Source: J089 sp964549745 (GTDB lineage Bacteria > Fidelibacterota > Marinisomatia > Marinisomatales > J089). Taken from it: a stretch of DNA of 20,106 nt. The DNA lies in NCBI GenBank assembly GCA_964549745.1, contig CAZJWP010000033.1, forward strand, positions 1 through 20,106. Reading direction: 5' to 3'. A program made the translations under genes and the position numbers. Positions 8,005 through 15,304 of the stretch are shown one piece after another. The notes beneath the pieces were generated by a model that searched no databases, was not told the origin of the DNA, and was given only the letters and a program-made list of their open reading frames with translations. How positions within the stretch are numbered: the first letter of the stretch is position 1; the number at the start of each line of letters is the position of its first letter.

Positions 8005-8621
8005 CAATTTGGATTACAATATTGTCGGTCATGCCCGTATTCGGGCAGCCGATACAAAAAACGCGTGGATTGCCACCCTCTATCCGGTCGGCACTAATTC
8101 CCGGTACCGGTGAATACGCCGTAGGCCATGTAAAACGATCCCACACATTTTTGACCAGTGAAGTTCTGCTGTGGACAATGGCCATCGGCAGCTTTGCCGC
8201 TCATAAAAAGGGAATTGATTATTACACAACCCTGGCTACGGAACATGCCGGTATTGATCCACAGTTCAAAACCTACCAGTACTGGATTGATATTGGGAAT
8301 TATGATAATACCGATCAATTCAATGAAGAACACCTGCGTTGGCGCGCACCTGGCCGTGTTTACCCGCGAGATGACACCTGGAAATGGGATTGGGATGCGG
8401 ATACCAATCGGAAAAAGTTCGAAAAAGCACGAATTGCCTCCGACCGCTGGCAACTATTGGGTGACTTTATGGTAGGCGGCATTTTCTTGAATCATTTTGT
8501 GTCCATGGTAGATGTGATTTATCTCCAACGCACCGCAGAAGCAAACGGGACCAGGTTAAGTTTTTCGTCTCAACCTATCCGGGGAAATGGCTGGAAGTAC
8601 CAATTATCCTATTGGTTCTAA
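7986..8621 (+). CDS. Conserved envelope protein of unknown function, DUF5683-like
   Basis: 211 residues, not a protein of known function. A signal peptide covers about 1-20 (ending PVFG before Q21). SIRSALIPGTGEYAVGH (32-48) resembles the Ser-Ala-Leu-x-Pro-Gly-x-Gly motif of DUF5683 and related FCB envelope proteins. Two hydrophobic stretches follow, about 53-72 and 157-181, which could be membrane helices. Between them lies a polar, aromatic-rich stretch with YWIDIGNYDN (99-108), EEHLRWR (114-120), WKWDWDADTNR (132-142) and ARIASDRW (148-155). The ATG has GGGAG just upstream and lies 19 bases inside lnt. From memory, similar proteins occur in other FCB-group genomes, but I could not verify this. 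Coupling to lnt suggests, but does not show, an envelope role. Confidence 0.8.
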   Translation: MARSFITIWITILSVMPVFGQPIQKTRGLPPSIRSALIPGTGEYAVGHVKRSHTFLTSEVLLWTMAIGSFAAHKKGIDYYTTLATEHAGIDPQFKTYQYWIDIGNYDNTDQFNEEHLRWRAPGRVYPRDDTWKWDWDADTNRKKFEKARIASDRWQLLGDFMVGGIFLNHFVSMVDVIYLQRTAEANGTRLSFSSQPIRGNGWKYQLSYWF

Positions 8622-8622
8622 A

Positions 8623-9348
8623 ATGAAGGTCAACCCGCTGGTTCTCTTTTGGTGTGTACTTTGGGCAGCATTTACACTGCTTCGTATTCAATCAGTCTGG
8701 ATCGTGATGCTTATTACTGTAATTCTGGGTTTTCCCCTGTTCAGAGATCGTGACCGTTCTACCGAACGAATAAATCAGCTCCGTGCTTTCATTTTTCTGC
8801 TGCCGCTATGGATGGGCATTTTCATCCTTTTTTCCTGGATTTCCAGTGATTTCACCTGGCCCGAATTGTTGACGCGTTCAGCCTTGATCACCCTGCGATT
8901 CATCTCTCTGTTAATTCTCATGAGCTGGTACCTGACTCAGGGGCAATCCGGTGAATTGATCCGGGCTGTCCGAAGTTTGTGGTCCAATACCGGTTTTCAC
9001 TGGAGAGAAGTGGATGACGCATTTTTGTTTATCGATTTAATCCTGAGGTTTTTTCCACGGTTTATCCGGGAATGGAATTCCCTAAAGCGGGCTCGTTTAT
9101 CGGTGGGATTACCGGTTTCAGGTGACCGGAAGACAGTCATAAATCGAACATTGAACGATCTGCCAGGAGTGTTCAAACGCGTGTATTCCCAGGCGGATAC
9201 TACCGCACAAATGATGATGCAACGCGGATACGGACGCCATTTCCCACGGCATGTACTTCATCCCATTCCCTGGCGATTTTCCGATAGCCTACTGTTTATT
9301 CTCATTCCATTATCCTTGATCTCACTTCGGGTGGCCGGTGCGCTATAA
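8623..9348 (+). CDS. EcfT/CbiQ-like transmembrane protein
   Basis: 241 residues from ATG 8623. An in-frame ATG at 8587 would add 12 polar residues; I prefer 8623 because MKVNPLVLFWCVLW leads straight into the first membrane span and leaves a one-base gap to the previous stop. Hydrophobic segments lie at about 5-20, 24-40, 55-72, 86-103, 132-145 and 220-238. The cytoplasmic part RFFPRFIREWNSLKRARLSVGL (from about 142) and MMMQRGYGR (197-205) match the two Ala-Arg-Gly coupling helices of ECF transporter T components, the first being degenerate (ARLSVG). T components link a substrate-binding S protein to two ATPases for vitamin or metal uptake. Neither ATPase nor S component is present in this window. 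It overlaps truA by 11 bases. Confidence 0.72.
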   Translation: MKVNPLVLFWCVLWAAFTLLRIQSVWIVMLITVILGFPLFRDRDRSTERINQLRAFIFLLPLWMGIFILFSWISSDFTWPELLTRSALITLRFISLLILMSWYLTQGQSGELIRAVRSLWSNTGFHWREVDDAFLFIDLILRFFPRFIREWNSLKRARLSVGLPVSGDRKTVINRTLNDLPGVFKRVYSQADTTAQMMMQRGYGRHFPRHVLHPIPWRFSDSLLFILIPLSLISLRVAGAL

Positions 9349-10066
9349 AATTATTGTCCAATATAACGGCGCTGATTTTTTTGGCTGGCAATTGCAAAAA
9401 TCGGAACGAACCGTTCAGGGGGAACTGGAACGAATCCTGGCTAAACTGAATGGTGGAGTGCGTGTTCCCGTAACCGGCGCCGGCCGAACCGATACAGGTG
9501 TTCACGCCTGGGGACAGGTGGCACATTTTGATTTAAACACTAATTTAGCGGATGTTGCTTTATTGAAAGCGCTGAACGGAAACAGTCCGAAGGATCTTAG
9601 AATCCGAGAATTAAGTCAGGTATCCGACGATTTCCATGCCCGATTCTCCGCAACATCGAGAATGTACATTTATCAATGCTATCGTGGTGAACGGTTATGG
9701 TTTGGCAACCAATCCTGGTTTTGCTCCGGATTGAATTTAAGTACGCTTAATTCCTGTGCCGATCTACTTTCGGGGGAACACGATTTCATGTCATTTTCCC
9801 GGCAATCCACGCCTAAGGAACATTACCGCTGCATCATAACATATTCATGCTGGAGTCAGGATAGAGATTTCGTAAATTTTACAATTACTGCGAATCGGTT
9901 TTTGCACCATATGGTTCGTTACCTGGTGGGAACGATGGTCGCAGTGAGTCAGGAAAAAATGTCAGTACAACAGTTTAAAGATTTGCTGAATCAACCTGCC
10001 AGTCGGGTTCATCTTTACAAAGCTCCTCCGCAGGGTCTTTTCCTGGAGTCGGTATCTTATGTCTAA
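9338..10066 (+). CDS. truA: tRNA pseudouridine(38-40) synthase TruA
   Basis: 242 residues. Converts uridines 38, 39 and 40 of the tRNA anticodon arm to pseudouridine. The start MRYKIIVQYNGADFFGWQ is the family N-terminus, read from GTG 9338. The catalytic aspartate is D52 in GAGRTDTGVHAWGQVAHF. Downstream are FHARFSATSRMYIY (from about 99), GEHDFMSFSRQ near 144 and NRFLHHMVRYLVGTM near 187-201, all canonical. The gene overlaps the EcfT-like gene by 11 bases and its last 8 bases overlap htrA. In Firmicutes truA commonly follows ecfT as well, so the adjacency is notable. Confidence 0.97.
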   Translation: MRYKIIVQYNGADFFGWQLQKSERTVQGELERILAKLNGGVRVPVTGAGRTDTGVHAWGQVAHFDLNTNLADVALLKALNGNSPKDLRIRELSQVSDDFHARFSATSRMYIYQCYRGERLWFGNQSWFCSGLNLSTLNSCADLLSGEHDFMSFSRQSTPKEHYRCIITYSCWSQDRDFVNFTITANRFLHHMVRYLVGTMVAVSQEKMSVQQFKDLLNQPASRVHLYKAPPQGLFLESVSYV

Positions 10067-11153
10067 ATATCTCAAAATTTTTAGCTGGGTCGCACTGTTA
10101 GGTCTCCTGTTCGCACAGGACGATCTGTATCAATCCCGTGAAACAGCTATTACCCGTGCGATCAAAGCAGTCAGTCCGGCTGTGGCCAGTATCAATGTGA
10201 TCCAGCAGAAGGAATTTGCAACCCGATCGCCGTTTAACGATCCTTTTTTCCAATATTTTTTCCCATATCAACTCCATCGTGAACGCGTGAAAAGTTCCGG
10301 AACCGGAGTTGTGATCAGTCCCGATGGTTATGTACTCACCAACAATCACGTGGTGGAAAATGCACTGAAAATCGTGGTAACGCTACCCGGCGGCGAAGAA
10401 CATCAGGCATCGGTGGTTGGAACCGATAAAGTCACGGATGTGGCCTTGCTCAAATTGGACGGCGCTGGCTACCCTTATGCGAAACTGGGTGATTCGGATA
10501 ACCTGATCATTGGTGAATGGGTCGTGGCCTTAGGTAATCCTTATGGTTTGTTCGATGTGAATAAGGAACCCACCGCCACAGTCGGGATCATTTCCGCTGT
10601 AAATCTGGATTTTGGCCGCCAGGAATCGGGGCAGGTTTACCAGGATATGATCCAGACCGATGCATCGATTAACCCGGGAAACAGCGGCGGTCCGTTGGTA
10701 AACAGTCTTGGAGAAGTTATAGGGATCAATACGTTTATATTTACCGGTTCATCTACCGATCGTGGTTCGGTGGGGATAGGATTTGCCATTCCCATTAATC
10801 GGGCAAAAGAAATAGCCGAGGAACTTAAAAATTCCGGGCGGATCGACCGTAGTTTTTCCACCGGACTTCAGGTTCAGCCGTTGAATCGGCGGATTGCCGC
10901 CTATCTGAGCATTCCATTCTCCGAAGGCGTGATTATTGTGGACATCACCAAGAACAGTCCGGCGGAGGATGCGGGTTTGGAGCCGGCGGATGTGATCGTT
11001 GATGTGGACGGAAAGAAAGTTAGGTCCACACAGGATATTTTCGATGTAATTGAAACGGAAGATTTACGACCAGGTGACAAAGTGAAGATGAAGGTGTTTC
11101 GCAACGGAAATTACCAGACAATCAAGATGAAGCTGGGCAAAATCAATGAATAA
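10059..11153 (+). CDS. Periplasmic serine protease HtrA/Deg, single PDZ
   Basis: 364 residues. An N-terminal signal peptide (about 1-19, LLGLLFA before Q20) sends it to the periplasm. The trypsin-like domain carries H97 (TNNHVVENA), D127 (VTDVALLKLD) and S209 (NPGNSGGPLV), so it should be proteolytically active. A Phe/Pro-rich loop at about 57-70 (PFNDPFFQYFFPYQ) corresponds to the LA-loop region of Deg proteases. One PDZ domain covers about 265-360 with FSEGVIIVDI and SPAEDAGLEPADVI. DegP/DegQ have two PDZ domains and DegS has one, so a DegS-like architecture with a cleavable signal is the safest description. Its expected job is degradation or sensing of misfolded envelope proteins. It overlaps truA and psd by 8 bases each. 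Confidence 0.95.
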   Translation: MSKYLKIFSWVALLGLLFAQDDLYQSRETAITRAIKAVSPAVASINVIQQKEFATRSPFNDPFFQYFFPYQLHRERVKSSGTGVVISPDGYVLTNNHVVENALKIVVTLPGGEEHQASVVGTDKVTDVALLKLDGAGYPYAKLGDSDNLIIGEWVVALGNPYGLFDVNKEPTATVGIISAVNLDFGRQESGQVYQDMIQTDASINPGNSGGPLVNSLGEVIGINTFIFTGSSTDRGSVGIGFAIPINRAKEIAEELKNSGRIDRSFSTGLQVQPLNRRIAAYLSIPFSEGVIIVDITKNSPAEDAGLEPADVIVDVDGKKVRSTQDIFDVIETEDLRPGDKVKMKVFRNGNYQTIKMKLGKINE

Positions 11154-11808
11154 AATTCCCGGGAAAGTTATCGCTCCGGAAGGTCGCCGTATTGTCATAA
11201 CTCTTTTGGGGCTGGCTATTCTGTTGGCCTTTTTTCAACTGCGGTATGAATGGGGTCTGTTGTTGTGGCTATTCTGGATTGATATAGTCCTGTTGGCATT
11301 TTGTCTGAATTTTTTCCGTGATCCTTCCCGCACCATGCCTGATGATCCTCATGCGCTGGTTGCTCCTGCGGACGGAAAAGTGGTCCGGATCATTCCTGTT
11401 AAAGATCCGGAAGTGGGAGAGGATGCAGTATGTATTTCTATTTTTTTAGATGTTTTCAATGTACATGCTAACCGCATGCCGATTGATGGGACTGTGACAA
11501 AAGTAGACTATCGTCCCGGTAAATTCCTGGCTGCTTATAACCACAATGCCTCCGATGAAAATGAGCAGACCGAAATTCAATTTGCTACGAAAAAGGGTAA
11601 ACTAAAGATCAGGCAAATTGCCGGATTGATTGCACGCCGAATTCTGTGTTACGGTAAACCGGGCCTAACGTTCAAACGCGGCGATCGATTTGGATTTATC
11701 ATGTTTGGTTCCCGGACCGATATTATATTACCAGGCTCTGTTTCGTTGAAAATCGAAGTAGGACAAAAAACCAAAGGGGGCGAAACCATTATAGGGGAAT
11801 GGAAATGA
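11146..11808 (+). CDS. psd: Phosphatidylserine decarboxylase, short pyruvoyl type
   Basis: 220 residues, the short (PSD-A) form. Decarboxylates phosphatidylserine to phosphatidylethanolamine at the inner membrane. Hydrophobic segments lie at about 17-31 and 36-52, followed by NFFRDPSR. The catalytic region has D76 in APADGKV, H107 in FNVHANRMP and the self-cleavage site Gly188-Ser189 in MFGSRTDI; cleavage would give a beta chain of 188 residues and an alpha chain of 32 residues with an N-terminal pyruvoyl group from Ser189. The gene overlaps htrA by 8 bases and pssA by 4. Its neighbour pssA makes the substrate, so the pair forms a complete CDP-diacylglycerol to PE route. Confidence 0.96.
   Translation: MNKIPGKVIAPEGRRIVITLLGLAILLAFFQLRYEWGLLLWLFWIDIVLLAFCLNFFRDPSRTMPDDPHALVAPADGKVVRIIPVKDPEVGEDAVCISIFLDVFNVHANRMPIDGTVTKVDYRPGKFLAAYNHNASDENEQTEIQFATKKGKLKIRQIAGLIARRILCYGKPGLTFKRGDRFGFIMFGSRTDIILPGSVSLKIEVGQKTKGGETIIGEWK
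11794..11798 (+). promoter_or_regulatory. Shine-Dalgarno deciding the pssA start
   Basis: GGGGA at 11794-11798 is 6 bases before ATG 11805 but directly abuts the alternative ATG 11799. This favours 11805, which also overlaps the psd stop as ATGA. Confidence 0.6.
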
Positions 11809-12572
11809 GACGTCAAAAACAAATGACACGTGACCGTCGGATAAACAAGCGGTTTATTCCCAACCTGATTACAATTCTCAACATGTTTTGGGGGTTTGTG
11901 GCCATTGGCCTCATCCTCAATGATAAATTCGTGGCAGCGGGTTGGATGATTCTGCTGGCCGGTTTTATGGATGCCATCGATGGGAAAGTGGCGCGGTTGA
12001 TCGGAATACCTTCCAAATTCGGGACCGAATTCGATTCCCTGGCGGATACCGTTTCTTTTTGCGTGGCTCCTTCGATTCTGGTGTATAAACTTTATGTCAC
12101 CGGTCTTCCGCCGATTGCCGCATTAGTGATTAGTTTTTTCCCGCTCATGATGGGGACAATTCGTTTGGCAAAATTCAACTTGATTGAAGAAACAAAGCCG
12201 TATTATTCCGGGTTAACGACACCCATGAATGCAATCCTAATTTTTGGATTCATGTTGTTCAATGAACGGTTAGCCGGTGTGCCCGGCGATCCACGTCTGG
12301 CTTTGGTATTGGTTATCCTTTTTGGATTTATGATGAACTCCCGGGTGCGGTTCGGTAAACTTCCCAAACTAACGCTAAAGGATGGCCACCGCAACACACG
12401 GCAGTTAATTTTCATTTTATCGTTATTATTGATGGTGGTGATTTGGAAAGGATTAGTGGTATTCCCACTCTTATTCATCTACACAACCTGGAGTACCCTG
12501 GACTGGGTGATCCATCCCAATCGTTTTGATGAGTCGGTGGCGATGCCCGGATATTCCACACACGAACGCTGA
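11805..12572 (+). CDS. pssA: CDP-diacylglycerol--serine O-phosphatidyltransferase
   Basis: 255 residues from ATG 11805 (an ATG two codons upstream at 11799 is possible but has no spacing to its ribosome-binding site). Joins serine to CDP-diacylglycerol to give phosphatidylserine and CMP. The CDP-alcohol phosphotransferase signature is complete: D59-G60-x2-A63-R64-x8-G73-x3-D77-x3-D81. Several hydrophobic segments before and after it fit an integral inner-membrane enzyme. The opening RFIPNLITILNMFWGF is typical of the Bacillus-type PssA. The serine specificity is inferred from the adjoining psd; the motif alone would also fit other CDP-alcohol transferases. Its stop shares one base with the next ATG. 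Confidence 0.94.
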   Translation: MRRQKQMTRDRRINKRFIPNLITILNMFWGFVAIGLILNDKFVAAGWMILLAGFMDAIDGKVARLIGIPSKFGTEFDSLADTVSFCVAPSILVYKLYVTGLPPIAALVISFFPLMMGTIRLAKFNLIEETKPYYSGLTTPMNAILIFGFMLFNERLAGVPGDPRLALVLVILFGFMMNSRVRFGKLPKLTLKDGHRNTRQLIFILSLLLMVVIWKGLVVFPLLFIYTTWSTLDWVIHPNRFDESVAMPGYSTHER

Positions 12573-12859
12573 TGCAAAAGCGAACCTGGCTTCAAGTTTT
12601 TGTCATCCTGTTTTTCGGAGCTATTTTAGGCTCGGTGGTCGGAGAATTATTTGGTTGGCTCCTACCGGAAGGGGTTGTAAAAACATTCTTCTTAGCAGGA
12701 GTTCATTTCGATTTGGCCGGATTATTTGGTAATGAGTCCGGTGTGATTACGTTGAATTTGGTAGTGATATCAATCAAATTCGGCTTAACCCTTGTTTTCA
12801 ATTTTGTCAGTCTTCTTGGAATGGCAACCGCTTATTACTTTTTGCGGTACTTCAGATGA
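12572..12859 (+). CDS. DUF4321 family small membrane protein
   Basis: 95 residues, function unknown. The pattern FFGAILGSVVGELFGWLLP (14-32) with a following hydrophobic, Asn-containing segment (about 60-73, LNLVVISIKF) and a final hydrophobic helix ending in GMATAYYFLRYF (83-94) matches DUF4321 as I know it, a short protein with two or three membrane segments found in several phyla. Glycines in the first helix are spaced as in a helix-packing motif. The start ATG 12572 uses the last base of the pssA stop, so translation is probably coupled. A 39-base gap separates it from tatA. Its position between phospholipid synthesis and Tat hints at the inner membrane, nothing more. Confidence 0.75.
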   Translation: MQKRTWLQVFVILFFGAILGSVVGELFGWLLPEGVVKTFFLAGVHFDLAGLFGNESGVITLNLVVISIKFGLTLVFNFVSLLGMATAYYFLRYFR

Positions 12860-12888
12860 TTGGCATCGATTTCGTTAAAAAGTTTTTC

Positions 12889-12893
12889 GGAGG
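12889..12893 (+). promoter_or_regulatory. Shine-Dalgarno deciding the tatA start
   Basis: GGAGG at 12889-12893 stands 5 bases before ATG 12899. It argues against the longer TTG-started frame from 12860. Confidence 0.8.
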
Positions 12894-12898
12894 CTATC

Positions 12899-13144
12899 AT
12901 GAGTGACACTCAAGTTGTTTATGCTATTTTTAATTTAGGAACCGGTGAGATTGTTCTGATATTACTGGTTGTGTTGTTGCTTTTCGGTGCGAAACGGTTG
13001 CCGGAACTGGCTCGTGGATTGGGCCAGGGCATTCGTGAATTCAAAGGCGCTGTGGACGACGCGAAGGAAGAGATCGATAAAGCAGCCAGCGCACCGATTC
13101 AGCCGAAAAAACCGGAAGAGGATACCACCGAAAAAGCTGAATAA
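12899..13144 (+). CDS. tatA: Sec-independent protein translocase subunit TatA/E
   Basis: 81 residues from ATG 12899, chosen for the GGAGG just upstream; a TTG at 12860 would add 13 residues with no known counterpart. TatA oligomers form the conduit that carries folded twin-arginine substrates across the inner membrane. It has a short N-terminal transmembrane helix (about 15-29), the hinge FGAKRLPELARGLGQGI (29-45) followed by an amphipathic helix, and a charged, Pro/Lys/Glu-rich tail. The N-terminal FNLGTGEIVLI places it with TatA/TatE; TatB is less likely given the FGAKRLPEL hinge. No tatC or tatB is nearby. It is the last gene of the first train, followed by a strong terminator. Confidence 0.92.
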   Translation: MSDTQVVYAIFNLGTGEIVLILLVVLLLFGAKRLPELARGLGQGIREFKGAVDDAKEEIDKAASAPIQPKKPEEDTTEKAE

Positions 13145-13172
13145 GACACTAATTTCAGGACCAGAATTACCT

Positions 13173-13205
13173 AAAAGAGATTCCCGCTCCGGAATCTCTT
13201 TTTCT
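13173..13205 (+). terminator. Intrinsic terminator after tatA
   Basis: A perfect 12-base-pair stem pairs 13173-13184 with 13191-13202 around a 6-base loop (CGCTCC). The stem core AAGAGATTCC/GGAATCTCTT is followed by a T-run. The A-run on the 5' side means it could also end transcription from the other strand. It closes the train from yicC to tatA and separates it from the bat operon. Confidence 0.9.
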
Positions 13206-13322
13206 ATCAGGACAAATCGAAACAAATTGAGTTCTTATTCGTAGTTCAAACAATTTTAATTCGCACAAAGATCAAATCCGAATGGGACTTTTTTACGGAA
13301 TAAACTTCATGCATCAAACGAT
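13206..13322 (+). promoter_or_regulatory. Leader region likely holding the bat operon promoter
   Basis: AT-rich spacer between the terminator and batA. Because a terminator precedes it, a promoter is expected here. The best sigma70-like pair I can find is TTCTTA (13232-13237), 17 bases, TTTAAT (13255-13260); the -10 matches five of six positions but the -35 is poor. No clear Shine-Dalgarno precedes the batA ATG, and no operator palindrome is evident. Confidence 0.25.
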
Positions 13323-14291
13323 ATGGATTTCCAGCATCCCTGGGCGTTAAGTCTTTTTATCATATTACCTCTACTGTTATGGGGAATTCATCGCTGGGTG
13401 CGAAACCGGGAAGGCAGCTTGCGGATTTCCTCGTCCAGACTGATCACAGAATCCCAGCGATCCCGCGGGTTGCGAAAAATTCGCTTGCTCCAAACCATGA
13501 GTGTGATATGTATCGCTTTAATTGTACTGGGTTTGGCAGAACCACGGAAAATCGATTCTCTCGAGAACCAAAAAGTCGAAGTCATTGATATTATGCTGGT
13601 GATTGATATTTCCAGCAGTATGCTGGCCAATGATTTTAAGCCGAATCGTTTGGAAGCTGTGAAAAAGACCGCAGCATCGTTTGTTGATCAAAGGGAAGGC
13701 GACCGGATGGGTGTGGTTGTTTTCGCTGCCGAACCTTTTATTCAGTGCCCGCTCACCGTGGATTCTGATGTATTGAAAAACCTGATCTCCGAAATTACAG
13801 TGGCTGAACGGGAATATGACGGTACCGCCATCGGAATGGCGATTGCTAACGGGATTAACCGCCTTCGGAAAAGTAAGGCTAAAAGCAAGGTAATGATCCT
13901 GCTCTCGGATGGTAGTAACAATGCCGGTGAACTGGACCCACTCACGGCTGCGGACCTGGCGAAGCAATTTGGGATTAAGATTTACACCATCGGTGCCGGG
14001 ACAAATAATTCAGTGACGATGATTCCCGGCCGCGGATACATCCGGAACGAGATTGACGAAAAAACCCTGAAAGCTATCGCCGATCGCACCGGCGGGAAAT
14101 ATTTCCGGGCGGTGGATGTGGATGCATTGAAGAACATTTACAATGAAATCGACCAACTGGAACGGACCGAAGTGGAGGTTAAGCAGTACACCCATTACAA
14201 AGAGCTGTTCCCCTGGTTGCTGATCCCGGCCCTGGTGCTGGGTTTAGGCACGGAGGTGGTCCGTCATTCAACATTCAGGAAGGTTGTCTGA
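13323..14291 (+). CDS. batA: BatA, von Willebrand factor A membrane protein
   Basis: 322 residues. First gene of the Bat (Bacteroides aerotolerance) operon. MDFQHPWALSLFIILPLLL gives the usual N-terminal membrane segment (about 7-26); a second lies at 56-72 and a third at 297-315, which would hold the VWA domain next to the membrane. The metal-ion-dependent adhesion site is complete: D95-x-S97-x-S99 in VIDISSS, T168 in DGTAIGMA, and D196 in LLSDGSNN. VWA domains bind partner proteins through a divalent metal. Bat proteins were linked to oxygen tolerance in Bacteroides fragilis and to virulence in Leptospira; their biochemical role is not established. The stop shares one base with the batB ATG. 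Confidence 0.93.
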   Translation: MDFQHPWALSLFIILPLLLWGIHRWVRNREGSLRISSSRLITESQRSRGLRKIRLLQTMSVICIALIVLGLAEPRKIDSLENQKVEVIDIMLVIDISSSMLANDFKPNRLEAVKKTAASFVDQREGDRMGVVVFAAEPFIQCPLTVDSDVLKNLISEITVAEREYDGTAIGMAIANGINRLRKSKAKSKVMILLSDGSNNAGELDPLTAADLAKQFGIKIYTIGAGTNNSVTMIPGRGYIRNEIDEKTLKAIADRTGGKYFRAVDVDALKNIYNEIDQLERTEVEVKQYTHYKELFPWLLIPALVLGLGTEVVRHSTFRKVV

Positions 14292-15304
14292 TGGCCTGGC
14301 TTCACATGTGGGTGCTTTGGATATTGATTCCGGTTTTGGCGGTGTGGATTTGGTTCTCTGTATCCGCCCGGAAAAATACCCGTCAGCCGCTGCGTAATAA
14401 AAAGGAACTGTGGGTACAAGTGAATTTCACCGCTGTGCGATGGAAAACGGTCCTCGGTTTTCTGGCGTTGATCTTTCTGACTATCGCTGCGGCAGGTCCG
14501 CAAATCGGTACGCGAATCAAACCGATTGAACGTAAAGGTGTGGATCTGGTGTTTGCATTGGATGTTTCGGAGAGCATGAATGCTCCCGATATCAAGCCAA
14601 CACGCCTGGCGAAGGCTAAGGCGGAAATGTCCCAGCTTATCAGTCAGCTTAAGGGCGACCGGGTGGGAATCATCGTGTTTGCCGGAGCCAGCCATCTGTA
14701 TTTACCCTTGACCACTGATTATGAAGCGGCCAATCTGTTTATCGATGCCATTGATACGAAAATGATCAGGACCCAGGGAACGGCACTGGCAACGGCACTT
14801 ACCACGGGGATCAACGCTTTTTTACAGGACAGCGACAAACATCCGGTTTTGGTGTTAATCTCTGACGGAGAAGATCACGAAGGACAAGCCGTCGCCGTAG
14901 CGGAAAAAGCTGCTAAGTCAGGAATGGTGATTCACGCAGTTGGAATCGGTTCCGAAAAAGGATCGCTGATTCCGGTTGTGGATGACAAAGGCCATCCCAC
15001 CGGCGAATATAAACGAGATTCCCAGGGGAAACTCGTCACCAGTAAATTAAATGAGTCGATCCTTCGGGAAATCGCCCGCGCAGGAAATGGGATTTATGTG
15101 CGATTTGACAATACATTGGCCAACTACCGTAAATTGCTGAAAGCCATTGATTCCATGGAGAAAGAAACCATCAGTACTCATCAATTTTCGGAATTTGAGA
15201 ATCGCTATCGCGGTTTTGCCTATGTTGCACTTGTGCTAATGCTCATGTCGATTCTGTTACCCACAGGACGGAATATTCACTGGGGGAGGAAAAAACATGA
15301 TTAA
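14291..15304 (+). CDS. batB: BatB, von Willebrand factor A membrane protein
   Basis: 337 residues, a paralogue of BatA arranged in the same way: membrane segments at about 5-24 and 53-70, a VWA domain, and a C-terminal span near 308-325. The MIDAS motif is D91-x-S93-x-S95 (DVSES), with T164 in QGTALATAL and D192 in LISDGEDHEG, all intact. A strong AGGAAGG lies 7 bases before the ATG. BatA and BatB are expected to act together, as VWA pairs in these operons usually do, with the TPR proteins BatC and BatE as periplasmic partners. It overlaps batC by 8 bases. Confidence 0.93.
   Translation: MAWLHMWVLWILIPVLAVWIWFSVSARKNTRQPLRNKKELWVQVNFTAVRWKTVLGFLALIFLTIAAAGPQIGTRIKPIERKGVDLVFALDVSESMNAPDIKPTRLAKAKAEMSQLISQLKGDRVGIIVFAGASHLYLPLTTDYEAANLFIDAIDTKMIRTQGTALATALTTGINAFLQDSDKHPVLVLISDGEDHEGQAVAVAEKAAKSGMVIHAVGIGSEKGSLIPVVDDKGHPTGEYKRDSQGKLVTSKLNESILREIARAGNGIYVRFDNTLANYRKLLKAIDSMEKETISTHQFSEFENRYRGFAYVALVLMLMSILLPTGRNIHWGRKKHD

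Noticed and set aside
12860..12898. TTG-started longer form of TatA
   Set aside because: A GGAGG with 5-base spacing points to ATG 12899, and the extra 13 residues do not fit the TatA N-terminus.
13227..13260. TTGAGT as a -35 box for the bat operon
   Set aside because: The only good -10 match (TTTAAT, 13255) is 22 bases away, too far for a sigma70 promoter; it is not listed as a firm site.
13518..13967. 149-codon minus-strand open frame opposite batA
   Set aside because: It is a shadow of the VWA coding region, lacks a plausible ribosome-binding site and resembles no family.
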